Under the pieces are notes generated by a model. That model had not been told where the DNA came from, searched no databases, and saw only the letters and a program-made list of their open reading frames with translations. DNA of 11,860 nucleotides, taken from positions 1-11,860 of the forward strand of contig CALALS010000087.1 in assembly GCA_937925525.1 (NCBI GenBank), in the 5' to 3' direction. Source of the stretch: an uncultured Flavobacteriales bacterium. GTDB taxonomy: Bacteria; Bacteroidota; Bacteroidia; Flavobacteriales_E; Vicingaceae. Position 1 is the first letter of the stretch, and the number at the start of each line of letters is the position of its first letter. The translations under genes were made by a program, and so were the position numbers. Of the stretch, positions 1-5,899 are shown one piece after another.

Positions 1-1075
1 TATGCTTTTCCATGCTTTGATACATGGCGTCTTTTATGGCATCCAGCAAACGTTTTTCGGTCTTTTTTTCTGAAGGAGCAACTTCTACATACTCAAAAGG
101 CGCAAACACATCCGCCAACTCCTGATTGGTATCTGGCTTAATCGGTTCTTCTGAGTATGCCTTATCTAAATGCTCTTCTATTTCTTTTTTGATTTCGGCT
201 CGGGCTTCATCTACAAATGCCTGGTCAATAATTTTTTCTTTTAGTAAAAACTGCTCAAAGTTTTCAATGGGGTCTTTCTTTGCCCATTCTTCCATTAACT
301 CTTTCGGAACATACTTGGTACCCGAAGCTTCTTCGTGCCCTCTCATTCTAAAAGTCAAGCATTCCAACAAAATAGGTCTTGGGTTTTCTCTTACCGATTT
401 AGCCAATTTCTCAACGGTAGTATGCACTTCTAAAATATTGTTACCGTCAATGGTATGCGCTTCCATACCGTAGCCAATGCCTTTGTCCTTAAACGATTCG
501 CATCTAAACTGTTCACTGGAAGGAGTAGAAAGTCCGTAGCCATTGTTTTCTATCACAAAAATCACGGGTAAATCCCAAACGGCAGCCGTATTCAACGATT
601 CATGAAAATCTCCTTCACTGGCACCACCGTCACCGCTAAACACTAAAGCAACTTTATCTTCTTTTTTGAGTTTATGCGCCAACGCAATGCCGTCAGCAAT
701 GCCTAATTGCGGGCCCAAATGAGAAATCATTCCCACAATTTTATACTCTTGCGTACCAAAATGAAATGAACGGTCTCTGCCTTTGGTAAAACCGCTCATC
801 TTTCCTTGCCACTGAGCAAACAATCGGTACAAAGGAATATTCCTGGCGGTAAAAACGCCTAAATTTCGGTGCATGGGTAAGATGTATTCATCTTCTTCCA
901 TCGCCAAAGCCGTTCCTACCGAAACAGCCTCCTGCCCTATTCCGCTAAACCACTTGCTGATTTTACCCTGACGCAGTAAAACCAACATTTTTTCTTCTAT
1001 CATTCTGGGCTTTATTAAAGCCTTGTAAATTTCTTTTAGTTCAGAATTAGTGTAGCGTAGGTATTTGAATTCCAT
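1..1075 (-). CDS. 2-oxoacid dehydrogenase E1, alpha part of a probable alpha/beta fusion (partial, 3' end outside window)
   Basis: Thiamine-diphosphate-dependent E1 subunit that decarboxylates a 2-oxoacid and passes the acyl group to lipoyl-E2 in a cytoplasmic dehydrogenase complex. I translated this frame by hand: ATG at 1075-1073, open for 358 codons to the window edge. Visible signatures are the ThDP/Mg site GDGGASEGDF (about 148-157) ending in ENNGYG (176-181), the MHRNLGVF segment (68-75), and RMRGHEEASGTKY (243-255) in the region of the E1-alpha phosphorylation loop. After about residue 335 the frame continues into TEKRLLDAIKDAMYQSMEKH, which resembles the start of E1-beta. I therefore infer the single-chain alpha-beta form common in Bacteroidota, with the beta half off-window. 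The substrate (branched-chain 2-oxoacids or pyruvate) is not decided by what is visible; branched-chain is my preference. It lies 24 bases after the lipoprotein gene with no promoter box seen, so it is probably the distal gene of the ruvX-def run. Confidence 0.9.
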   Translation of the reverse strand, partial: MEFKYLRYTNSELKEIYKALIKPRMIEEKMLVLLRQGKISKWFSGIGQEAVSVGTALAMEEDEYILPMHRNLGVFTARNIPLYRLFAQWQGKMSGFTKGRDRSFHFGTQEYKIVGMISHLGPQLGIADGIALAHKLKKEDKVALVFSGDGGASEGDFHESLNTAAVWDLPVIFVIENNGYGLSTPSSEQFRCESFKDKGIGYGMEAHTIDGNNILEVHTTVEKLAKSVRENPRPILLECLTFRMRGHEEASGTKYVPKELMEEWAKKDPIENFEQFLLKEKIIDQAFVDEARAEIKKEIEEHLDKAYSEEPIKPDTNQELADVFAPFEYVEVAPSEKKTEKRLLDAIKDAMYQSMEKH

Positions 1076-1099
1076 GAAAAGGTTTAGCGTTAAATTAAT

Positions 1100-1639
1100 C
1101 TATTGCTGATTTTTTGCTTCAAATTCTTTGATAATATCTTCCGGTGATTTTCCCAACATTCCAATAGAAGCTTTTGCATCTCCTACCATTTCATGATTAG
1201 GATACGTTTCAATAAACTTCTCGTAAGCAATCTTAGCATTGGCGGTATCACCTATTTGGGTATCGTAAACAAAGCCAACTAAAAACAATGCATAAGCCGA
1301 TTTATCAAAAGAGCTGTACTTATCATTTAAATCAGTAAAATATTTAATAGCTTCTCCGCTTCTGTTTAAACTCATGGAAACCTCTCCGGCTTTGAACAAG
1401 AAGTTAGGCGTTTTTTCGTCTTCAGGATATTTCTCTGCAAAATTTCCATAATGCCTAACAATAGCATGAGCAGCAGTTTCATCATACTTTTCGGTATTGG
1501 CAAAAAGTCGCTCTTCTAATTCGCTAATGGTTTTTAATAGCTCCGCTTTTTCGTCTTTGCTTTCTTCCACTTTTGTTTCACCACAGGCAATTAAACTTAC
1601 TACTATAACTGCCGAGAAAAAGTATTTTATTGTTTTCAT
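1100..1639 (-). CDS. TPR-containing lipoprotein
   Basis: A 179-residue predicted lipoprotein. The N-terminus is a short basic start, a hydrophobic stretch and a lipobox ending LIAC, with the lipidated cysteine at residue 19. A charged, Lys/Glu-rich, probably coiled segment follows (about 20-50). From about residue 70 to 165 there are helix-turn-helix repeats of tetratricopeptide type, with units such as FLFKAGEVSMSLNRSGEAIKYF and AKIAYEKFIETYPNHE, as in BamD/YbgF-like periplasmic scaffolds. The sequence has no catalytic motif, and TPRs usually mediate protein-protein contact, so an envelope scaffolding role is inferred. Its ATG (1639-1637) starts one base after the def stop codon, which argues for translational coupling. 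The partner is unknown, and I cannot assign it to a named family such as BamD, which is usually longer and carries an additional conserved C-terminal region. Confidence 0.85.
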   Translation of the reverse strand: MKTIKYFFSAVIVVSLIACGETKVEESKDEKAELLKTISELEERLFANTEKYDETAAHAIVRHYGNFAEKYPEDEKTPNFLFKAGEVSMSLNRSGEAIKYFTDLNDKYSSFDKSAYALFLVGFVYDTQIGDTANAKIAYEKFIETYPNHEMVGDAKASIGMLGKSPEDIIKEFEAKNQQ

Positions 1640-1640
1640 A

Positions 1641-2222
1641 TTACTTAAGTTTTGGAAACTTCATTTTATAATTAACGGAAACTTCTCCTTGAGAAATTTT
1701 GTTCAATCTATTTTTTAATAATCTTCTTCTTAATGGGTTAATTCTATCGGTAAATAAAATTCCTTCAATATGGTCATATTCATGCTGTATAATTCTTGCA
1801 GGAAGACCGGTAAATTTTTCTTCTTTTAAATTGAAATTTTCATCATAATACTCCACCACAATTTCGGGTTTTCTTGAAACATCTTCTCTAATACCGGGAA
1901 TACTTAAGCAACCTTCATTAAACTTCCACTCTTTGCCCGTTTCTTCTACAATTATTGGATTGATGAATACTTTTCTAAAGTTAGCCAATTCTATTTTTTC
2001 AGCCTCTGAGTAATCATCGTCTTCTGCAAAAGGTGATGCATCTACAATAAAAACTCTTACCGAAAAGCCAATCTGAGGAGCTGCTAAACCCACTCCTTTA
2101 GCATTTTCCATGGTTTCAAACATATTGGCAATAAAATCTTTTAAATCCGGAAAGTTTTCAGGAATTTCCTCCGCCTCTCTTTTTAATACAGGGTCTCCGT
2201 ATGCTACTATTGGGTAAATCAT
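1641..2222 (-). CDS. def: Peptide deformylase
   Basis: Removes the N-formyl group from the initiator methionine of nascent proteins; a cytoplasmic metalloenzyme. All three family motifs are present: GVGLAAPQIG (43-52, with Gln50 for the oxyanion), EGCLSIPG (103-110, metal ligand Cys105) and QHEYDH (146-151, ligands His147 and His151, catalytic Glu148). The 193-residue length fits the family; the acidic insert around 67-78 (AEDDDYSEAEK) resembles the longer loop of Bacteroidota enzymes. The ATG at 2222-2220 gives the expected N-terminus (MIYPIVAYGDPVLK). A TAAATTTG box sits 4 bases upstream of the ATG, so this gene may have its own promoter in addition to read-through from ruvX 76 bases upstream. 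The stop TAA at 1643-1641 is one base from the next ATG. Confidence 0.97.
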   Translation of the reverse strand: MIYPIVAYGDPVLKREAEEIPENFPDLKDFIANMFETMENAKGVGLAAPQIGFSVRVFIVDASPFAEDDDYSEAEKIELANFRKVFINPIIVEETGKEWKFNEGCLSIPGIREDVSRKPEIVVEYYDENFNLKEEKFTGLPARIIQHEYDHIEGILFTDRINPLRRRLLKNRLNKISQGEVSVNYKMKFPKLK

Positions 2223-2234
2223 GGCACAAATTTA
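2220..2234 (-). promoter_or_regulatory. Candidate -7 box TAAATTTG at the def start
   Basis: On the minus strand, TAAATTTG (2234-2227) matches the Bacteroidota -7 consensus TAnnTTTG and is followed by TGCC and the def ATG. If transcription starts the usual few bases after the box, the mRNA would begin at or within about two bases of the ATG and be essentially leaderless. I see no TTG at the expected -33 spacing, which lowers confidence. Confidence 0.4.
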
Positions 2235-2298
2235 ACTTTTTACTTTTTGATTAGTAAGCTATCGCACAGATTTATTATTATCGGTAGTAAAAAAACAA
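2223..2298. other. ruvX-def intergenic gap
   Basis: This is a 76-base AT-rich spacer. I find no stem-loop followed by a T-run that would act as an intrinsic terminator for ruvX, and no small ORF. Its only supportable content is the TAAATTTG box at the def end. Confidence 0.5.
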
Positions 2299-2715
2299 TT
2301 ATCGCTTTCTACTTTCCATGTATGATTGTAAGATAATAACAGCACTTATTTCATCTATAAGCGCTTTATTTCTGCGTTGCATCTTTTTTAAGCCACTGTC
2401 TATCATCGTTTGAAAAGCCATTTTGGAAGTAAAGCGTTCATCAAAACGTTCTATCTTTTTATCCTTGAATTTCTCCGAAAGCTTTTTTACAAAAGGTAAA
2501 ATAATGGCTTCTGCTTGTGCGGGAGTGTTGTCTAAGTGCTTAGGTTCACCCACCACAATGGTTTCCACCTCTTCCTTTTTAAAGTATTCTTCTAAAAACT
2601 TGAAAATATCTTTGGTCTCAACCGTTTTAAGACCAGTGGATATTATTTGTAAATTATCGGTTACGGCAATCCCCACTCGTTTTGAACCATAATCTATTGC
2701 CATTATTCGCGCCAT
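2299..2715 (-). CDS. ruvX: Putative Holliday junction resolvase / pre-16S rRNA nuclease (YqgF family)
   Basis: A 138-residue RNase H-fold protein of the YqgF/RuvX family; in E. coli YqgF is linked to 16S rRNA 5' processing, and the fold is that of Holliday-junction resolvases. It starts with MAIDYGSKRVGIAV (5-18), which carries the first catalytic Asp (Asp8) on strand 1. VVGEP (54-58) gives the second acidic position, DERFTS (92-97) is the family signature, and DEISAVIILQSY (121-132) supplies the last acidic residue and helix. Length is typical. The ATG at 2715-2713 is preferred because the family begins just before the D-Y/F-G motif and because a -7 box lies 4 bases upstream. It is divergent from ribBA and is the first gene of the minus-strand run ruvX, def, lipoprotein, E1. 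Confidence 0.95.
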   Translation of the reverse strand: MARIMAIDYGSKRVGIAVTDNLQIISTGLKTVETKDIFKFLEEYFKKEEVETIVVGEPKHLDNTPAQAEAIILPFVKKLSEKFKDKKIERFDERFTSKMAFQTMIDSGLKKMQRRNKALIDEISAVIILQSYMESRKR

Positions 2716-2727
2716 ACAGCAAAGATA
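2713..2727 (-). promoter_or_regulatory. Candidate -7 box TATCTTTG at the ruvX start
   Basis: On the minus strand, TATCTTTG (2727-2720) is a full match to TAnnTTTG, followed by CTGT and the ruvX ATG. It has the same 4-base spacing as the def box. A transcript from it would be leaderless or nearly so. No TTG occurs 17-23 bases upstream, so the -33 half is missing or degenerate. Confidence 0.45.
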
Positions 2728-2779
2728 TGGAAAAGCACATAGTAACGGACATAATCATAGAAACTACCTAACTTATTCG

Positions 2780-2803
2780 TAAATTTGCAGAAATATTTAA
2801 CAG
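2780..2803 (+). promoter_or_regulatory. Candidate -7 box TAAATTTG upstream of ribBA
   Basis: TAAATTTG at 2780-2787 matches TAnnTTTG and lies 16 bases before the ribBA ATG, so the leader would be about 10 bases (AT-rich, ending AACAG, no Shine-Dalgarno). No clear -33 TTG is present. The 88-base divergent gap (2716-2803) therefore carries a box on each strand and is too short to hold a standard FMN riboswitch. Confidence 0.45.
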
Positions 2804-4012
2804 ATGGGTAAATTAAATACCATAGAGGAAGCGATAGAAGACATCAAAAACGGTAAAGTAATTATTGTGGTTGATGATGAAGACAGAGAAAATGAAGGAG
2901 ATTTTGTAGCAGCCGCCAGATGTGTAACACCGGAAATGATAAACTTTATGGCTACGCACGGAAGAGGTTTAATTTGTGCACCTCTTGTGGGTAGTAGATG
3001 TGAAGAATTAGGTTTAGAGTTAATGGTTCCAAAGAACAATTCATTACACGAAACACCTTTTACCATTTCAGTTGATTTAATTGGGCACGGCTGCACCACC
3101 GGTATTTCTGCCTCTGACAGAGCTAAAACCGTAAAAGCGTTAATTGACCCTAATACCAAACCTGAAGACTTAGGAAAACCCGGACATATTTTTCCTCTAA
3201 AAGCAAGAAAAGAAGGTGTACTAAGAAGAACAGGACATACCGAAGCAGCTATAGATTTTGCCAAACTAGCGGGCTTTGAGCCGGCAGGCGTTATTGTAGA
3301 AATAATGAATGAAGATGGTAGTATGGCACGTCTTCCACAGCTTTTTGAAATTGCAAAAAAATTTGATTTAAAAATTGTTTCTATTGAAGACCTTGTTGCT
3401 TACAGAATGCAGAAAGAATCTTTAATTGAAAGACAAATTGATGTTCAACTTCCTACTGAAAACGGTGATTTTAAATTGGTAGCCTATCAACATAAAACTA
3501 CCGGTGAAGAACATTTAGCATTGGTGAAAGGTGAATGGAAAAAGGATGAACCTGTTTTAGTTAGAGTGCATTCATCATGTATTACCGGTGATATTTTTGG
3601 CTCTTGTAGATGTGATTGTGGCCCACAGTTGGAAGCAGCTATGCAAATGGTAGAAAAAGAAGGAAAGGGTGTTGTTCTTTATATGAATCAGGAAGGTAGA
3701 GGAATTGGGCTTTTAAATAAATTAAAAGCATATAAGCTTCAGGAAGAAGGTATGGATACCGTTGAAGCCAACTTGAAACTTGGCTTTAAAATGGATGAAA
3801 GAGATTATGGTATTGGCGCACAAATTTTAAATGATTTAGGAGTTACTAAAATTAAGTTATTGACCAATAATCCACAAAAGAGAGCAGGCTTAATTGGTTA
3901 CGGACTGGAAATAGTAGAAAACATTCCTATCGAAATTAAATCAAATCAACATAACAAAAAGTATCTCACTACTAAAAGAGATAAGATGGGACACAGTCTC
4001 AAGATTGAATAA
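2804..4012 (+). CDS. ribBA: Bifunctional 3,4-dihydroxy-2-butanone-4-phosphate synthase / GTP cyclohydrolase II
   Basis: Supplies both precursor branches of riboflavin synthesis: ribulose 5-phosphate to dihydroxybutanone phosphate plus formate, and GTP to the diaminopyrimidine intermediate. Residues 1-200 are the RibB domain, with DDEDRENEGDF (24-34), THGRGLICAP (51-60), TTGISASDRA (98-107) and GHTEAAIDF (144-152). Residues about 205-402 are the RibA domain. Its zinc ligands are Cys259, Cys270 and Cys272 in SSCITGDIFGSCRCDCG, with the C-x10-C-x-C spacing seen in E. coli RibA. NQEGRGIGL (295-303) is the GTP-binding segment, and DERDYGIGAQIL (331-342) carries the Asp and the Arg333 proposed as nucleophile; LLTNNPQKR follows. 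Both halves look catalytically intact, and the 402-residue length is normal. The stop TAA overlaps the next gene's ATG by one base. Confidence 0.97.
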   Translation: MGKLNTIEEAIEDIKNGKVIIVVDDEDRENEGDFVAAARCVTPEMINFMATHGRGLICAPLVGSRCEELGLELMVPKNNSLHETPFTISVDLIGHGCTTGISASDRAKTVKALIDPNTKPEDLGKPGHIFPLKARKEGVLRRTGHTEAAIDFAKLAGFEPAGVIVEIMNEDGSMARLPQLFEIAKKFDLKIVSIEDLVAYRMQKESLIERQIDVQLPTENGDFKLVAYQHKTTGEEHLALVKGEWKKDEPVLVRVHSSCITGDIFGSCRCDCGPQLEAAMQMVEKEGKGVVLYMNQEGRGIGLLNKLKAYKLQEEGMDTVEANLKLGFKMDERDYGIGAQILNDLGVTKIKLLTNNPQKRAGLIGYGLEIVENIPIEIKSNQHNKKYLTTKRDKMGHSLKIE

Positions 4013-5127
4013 TGGGCTTAAGAGCAAAAACTAAAACCTTTTTATTTCGGTTACTTTCCTTTAGCAACATCTTAGTGGGGATTGTTTTGTTTTTCTCATA
4101 CCTGTCAAAATTTATTGCCCCTTCCCTTTTTTGGCCCGCTGCTTTTTTGGCGCTATTGTTTACTCATTTATTAATAATAACCCTCTGTTACTTTCCTGTT
4201 TGGTTTTTTATTAAAAAGAAGATGATGTATGTTTCTTTAATAAGTATTTTGCTTGTTTCACCTAATATTTTAAACATTTTTCAAATAAGCTTTCCTAGTT
4301 CGGAGAAAGAAAACAGTTTTAAACTAGTCAGCTATAACGTAAGGTTATTTGACCTTTATAACTGGACAGAAAACCATGTTACAAGAGATAAGATTTTAGA
4401 CTTTTTAAAAGAGGAAAACGGTGATGTTTTATGTTTGCAAGAGTTCTATCATTCTACAAAACAGGAAACAGGATTTAATATGGAAGATAAACTTCAGGAA
4501 AAGCTTAACAAGCCATATAAACATGTAAAATTTACGACTCACTTAAGAAATGAAGATTTTTGGGGAATAGCTACGTTTAGTAATTATCCCATTGTAAACG
4601 AAGGACAAATTATTTTTGGAAAGAGATATAACAATACGTGTATTTTTTCTGACATCGTTTTTAAAGAAGATACGTTTAGAGTGTATAATGCGCATTTTGC
4701 CTCTATTCAATTTAAACCCGAAGATTATAAGCTCATTAATGAAATTAATAATGATGAAAAATCAAAGAACTTTATCAATCGCTCATTACAAATTGCCAAA
4801 AGAATGAAGAAAGCTTTTGTGGAAAGAGAACATCAAGTGAATTTAGTTTTAGAACACATTAAAACATCTCCGTATCCATCTCTTTTGTGTGGAGATTTTA
4901 ACGATACACCTACTTCTTACTCTTATAATTTGGCAGAAGATTTTTTATGCGATGCTTTTAAAGAAAGCGGTAATGGTAGAGGCAAAACTTATATTGGGGA
5001 TTTTCCGTCATTTAGAATAGATTATATCTGGCATACACCAAGTATAAAATCAACCGGATTTGTTACTCATCCTGAGAAACTATCTGATCATAAAGCGATA
5101 AGTTGTAAAATTGAAATTTTAGACTAG
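4012..5127 (+). CDS. Membrane-anchored endonuclease/exonuclease/phosphatase (EEP) family protein
   Basis: A 371-residue protein with three hydrophobic segments at its N-terminus (about 12-35, 40-66, 71-92) followed by an EEP-fold hydrolase domain. The domain motifs appear in order: SYNVRLFD (107-114), LCLQEFY with metal-binding Glu144, GIATFSNYPI (185-194), NAHFAS with His228, LLCGDFNDTP (291-300, Asp295 and Asn297), RIDYIWH (335-341) and SDHKAIS with the Asp359-His360 pair. All catalytic positions expected of the fold are present. Family members cleave phosphodiester or phosphoester bonds in nucleic acids, sphingolipids or inositides; the sequence does not decide which. The topology suggests that the domain is tethered to the inner membrane, with its side unresolved. 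Its ATG overlaps the ribBA stop (TAATG), so the two are likely cotranslated. The C-terminus ends in a convergent overlap with the YwqK-like gene. Confidence 0.9.
   Translation: MGLRAKTKTFLFRLLSFSNILVGIVLFFSYLSKFIAPSLFWPAAFLALLFTHLLIITLCYFPVWFFIKKKMMYVSLISILLVSPNILNIFQISFPSSEKENSFKLVSYNVRLFDLYNWTENHVTRDKILDFLKEENGDVLCLQEFYHSTKQETGFNMEDKLQEKLNKPYKHVKFTTHLRNEDFWGIATFSNYPIVNEGQIIFGKRYNNTCIFSDIVFKEDTFRVYNAHFASIQFKPEDYKLINEINNDEKSKNFINRSLQIAKRMKKAFVEREHQVNLVLEHIKTSPYPSLLCGDFNDTPTSYSYNLAEDFLCDAFKESGNGRGKTYIGDFPSFRIDYIWHTPSIKSTGFVTHPEKLSDHKAISCKIEILD
5124..5127. other. Shared CTAG: overlapping convergent stop codons
   Basis: The plus-strand EEP gene ends with TAG at 5125-5127 and the minus-strand YwqK-like gene ends with TAG at 5126-5124, both within the palindrome CTAG. 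There is no intergenic space, so any terminator would have to lie inside the opposing coding sequence. I see no obvious hairpin with a T-run on either side. Confidence 0.95.
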
Positions 5128-5864
5128 AACGTCTTTTCTTTAGTTACTTTTCCGTTAGTATAAGTCTCTTGTTTTTTTAACACCCCATTTTCATCATTAT
5201 ACACCCAAGTACCATATTTTTGATAATCAAAAATGGCTTTATTGTAAAGCACTTCTCCTTGTTCTTTTATTTTTCCGTCAGGGTAATATTCGGTTTTAAT
5301 GAAAATCAACTTCTTTTTGTTATCTAACTCTAATGTAGATTGAGGTTGGCCATTATCATAATAAGTATTTTTCTTCAAGTAAAATTCATTTGAAGAATGA
5401 TATTTTTCCTCATATTCCAAAACACCATTAGGATAATAATCTTCCCATTGTATGGCAAAGTCGCCTAAATAAGTTATTTCAGATTTCTTTGTTCCGTCAG
5501 AATAGTATAAAGTTTCTTTACTCTTATTGGCATCAATAACTCTGAAGTTTCTTTCCATGTTACCGTTTGGATACCAATTTTTGTAGCTGGTAACCTGCCC
5601 ATTTAAGTAATAGCCTTTGTGAAGTAATTGTCCTGTGGTATAATAATCTTCAACAAAATCAGAACAAGCATAACCTTTACAATTTCTAACAGAATCTCCA
5701 CCCAGTCGGGCGTTAAATTTATTGTACATAGTAATTCCGTAAGTTTCATCAAGCACCGCTTCAGGAGTATATACATCATGATAAATGCGTAAATCTTGCA
5801 AGTTATTTTGGGCGAATAAACCGGCTGTTAGAAATACAAAGAATATAAGAAGCGTTTTGGTCAT
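5124..5864 (-). CDS. Exported YwqK/MORN_2-type repeat protein
   Basis: A 246-residue protein with a signal peptide (MTKTLLIFFVFLTAGLFAQ, cleavage near residue 18) and then about nine short Y-x-[DN]-G repeats of the MORN_2 kind. Examples, numbered from the ATG, are YLNGQVTSY (about 86), WYPNGNMER (97), YYSDGTKKS (120), YYPNGVLEY (143), YYDNGQPQS (168) and YYPDGKIKE (193). Databases often label such proteins 'YwqK family antitoxin' after the Bacillus protein, but this one is secreted and has no adjacent toxin, so I would not call it an antitoxin. Its function is unknown; a periplasmic or surface binding role is possible. A TTG nine bases further upstream (5873-5871) is in frame, but it forms part of the -7 box, so the ATG at 5864-5862 is the better start. 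It converges with the EEP gene, sharing CTAG as stop on both strands. Confidence 0.88.
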   Translation of the reverse strand: MTKTLLIFFVFLTAGLFAQNNLQDLRIYHDVYTPEAVLDETYGITMYNKFNARLGGDSVRNCKGYACSDFVEDYYTTGQLLHKGYYLNGQVTSYKNWYPNGNMERNFRVIDANKSKETLYYSDGTKKSEITYLGDFAIQWEDYYPNGVLEYEEKYHSSNEFYLKKNTYYDNGQPQSTLELDNKKKLIFIKTEYYPDGKIKEQGEVLYNKAIFDYQKYGTWVYNDENGVLKKQETYTNGKVTKEKTF

Positions 5865-5899
5865 AGATTGCAAAGATATATATTTTGAAGTTTAGCCAA
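5862..5899 (-). promoter_or_regulatory. Bacteroidota-type promoter for the YwqK-like gene
   Basis: On the minus strand, TTG (5899-5897) is followed after 18 bases by TATCTTTG (5878-5871), matching the TTG-N17-23-TAnnTTTG consensus in both halves. It is the most complete promoter in the window. The box ends 6 bases before the ATG (CAATCT between), so the leader would be close to zero. The -33 element lies within the last codons of the epimerase gene. This implies that the YwqK-like gene is transcribed independently of the upstream operon. Confidence 0.6.

Noticed and set aside
126..473. Plus-strand ORF of 115 codons
   Set aside because: It lies wholly inside the E1 gene, opposite a well-supported conserved frame, and its Ser/Phe-rich translation resembles no family.
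2223..2298. Intrinsic terminator after ruvX
   Set aside because: T- and A-runs are present but no GC-containing inverted repeat precedes them; the runs reflect AT-rich composition.
2716..2803. Possible FMN riboswitch upstream of ribBA
   Set aside because: The divergent gap is only 88 bases, carries promoter boxes for both directions, and shows none of the conserved paired elements of an RFN element. The predicted leader is about 10 bases.
2797..3264. Minus-strand ORF of 155 codons
   Set aside because: It is antisense to the conserved RibB domain of ribBA and has the composition of a shadow frame.
5124..5864. Toxin-antitoxin module
   Set aside because: The protein is exported and no toxin gene is adjacent; the neighbours are an EEP hydrolase and a sugar epimerase.
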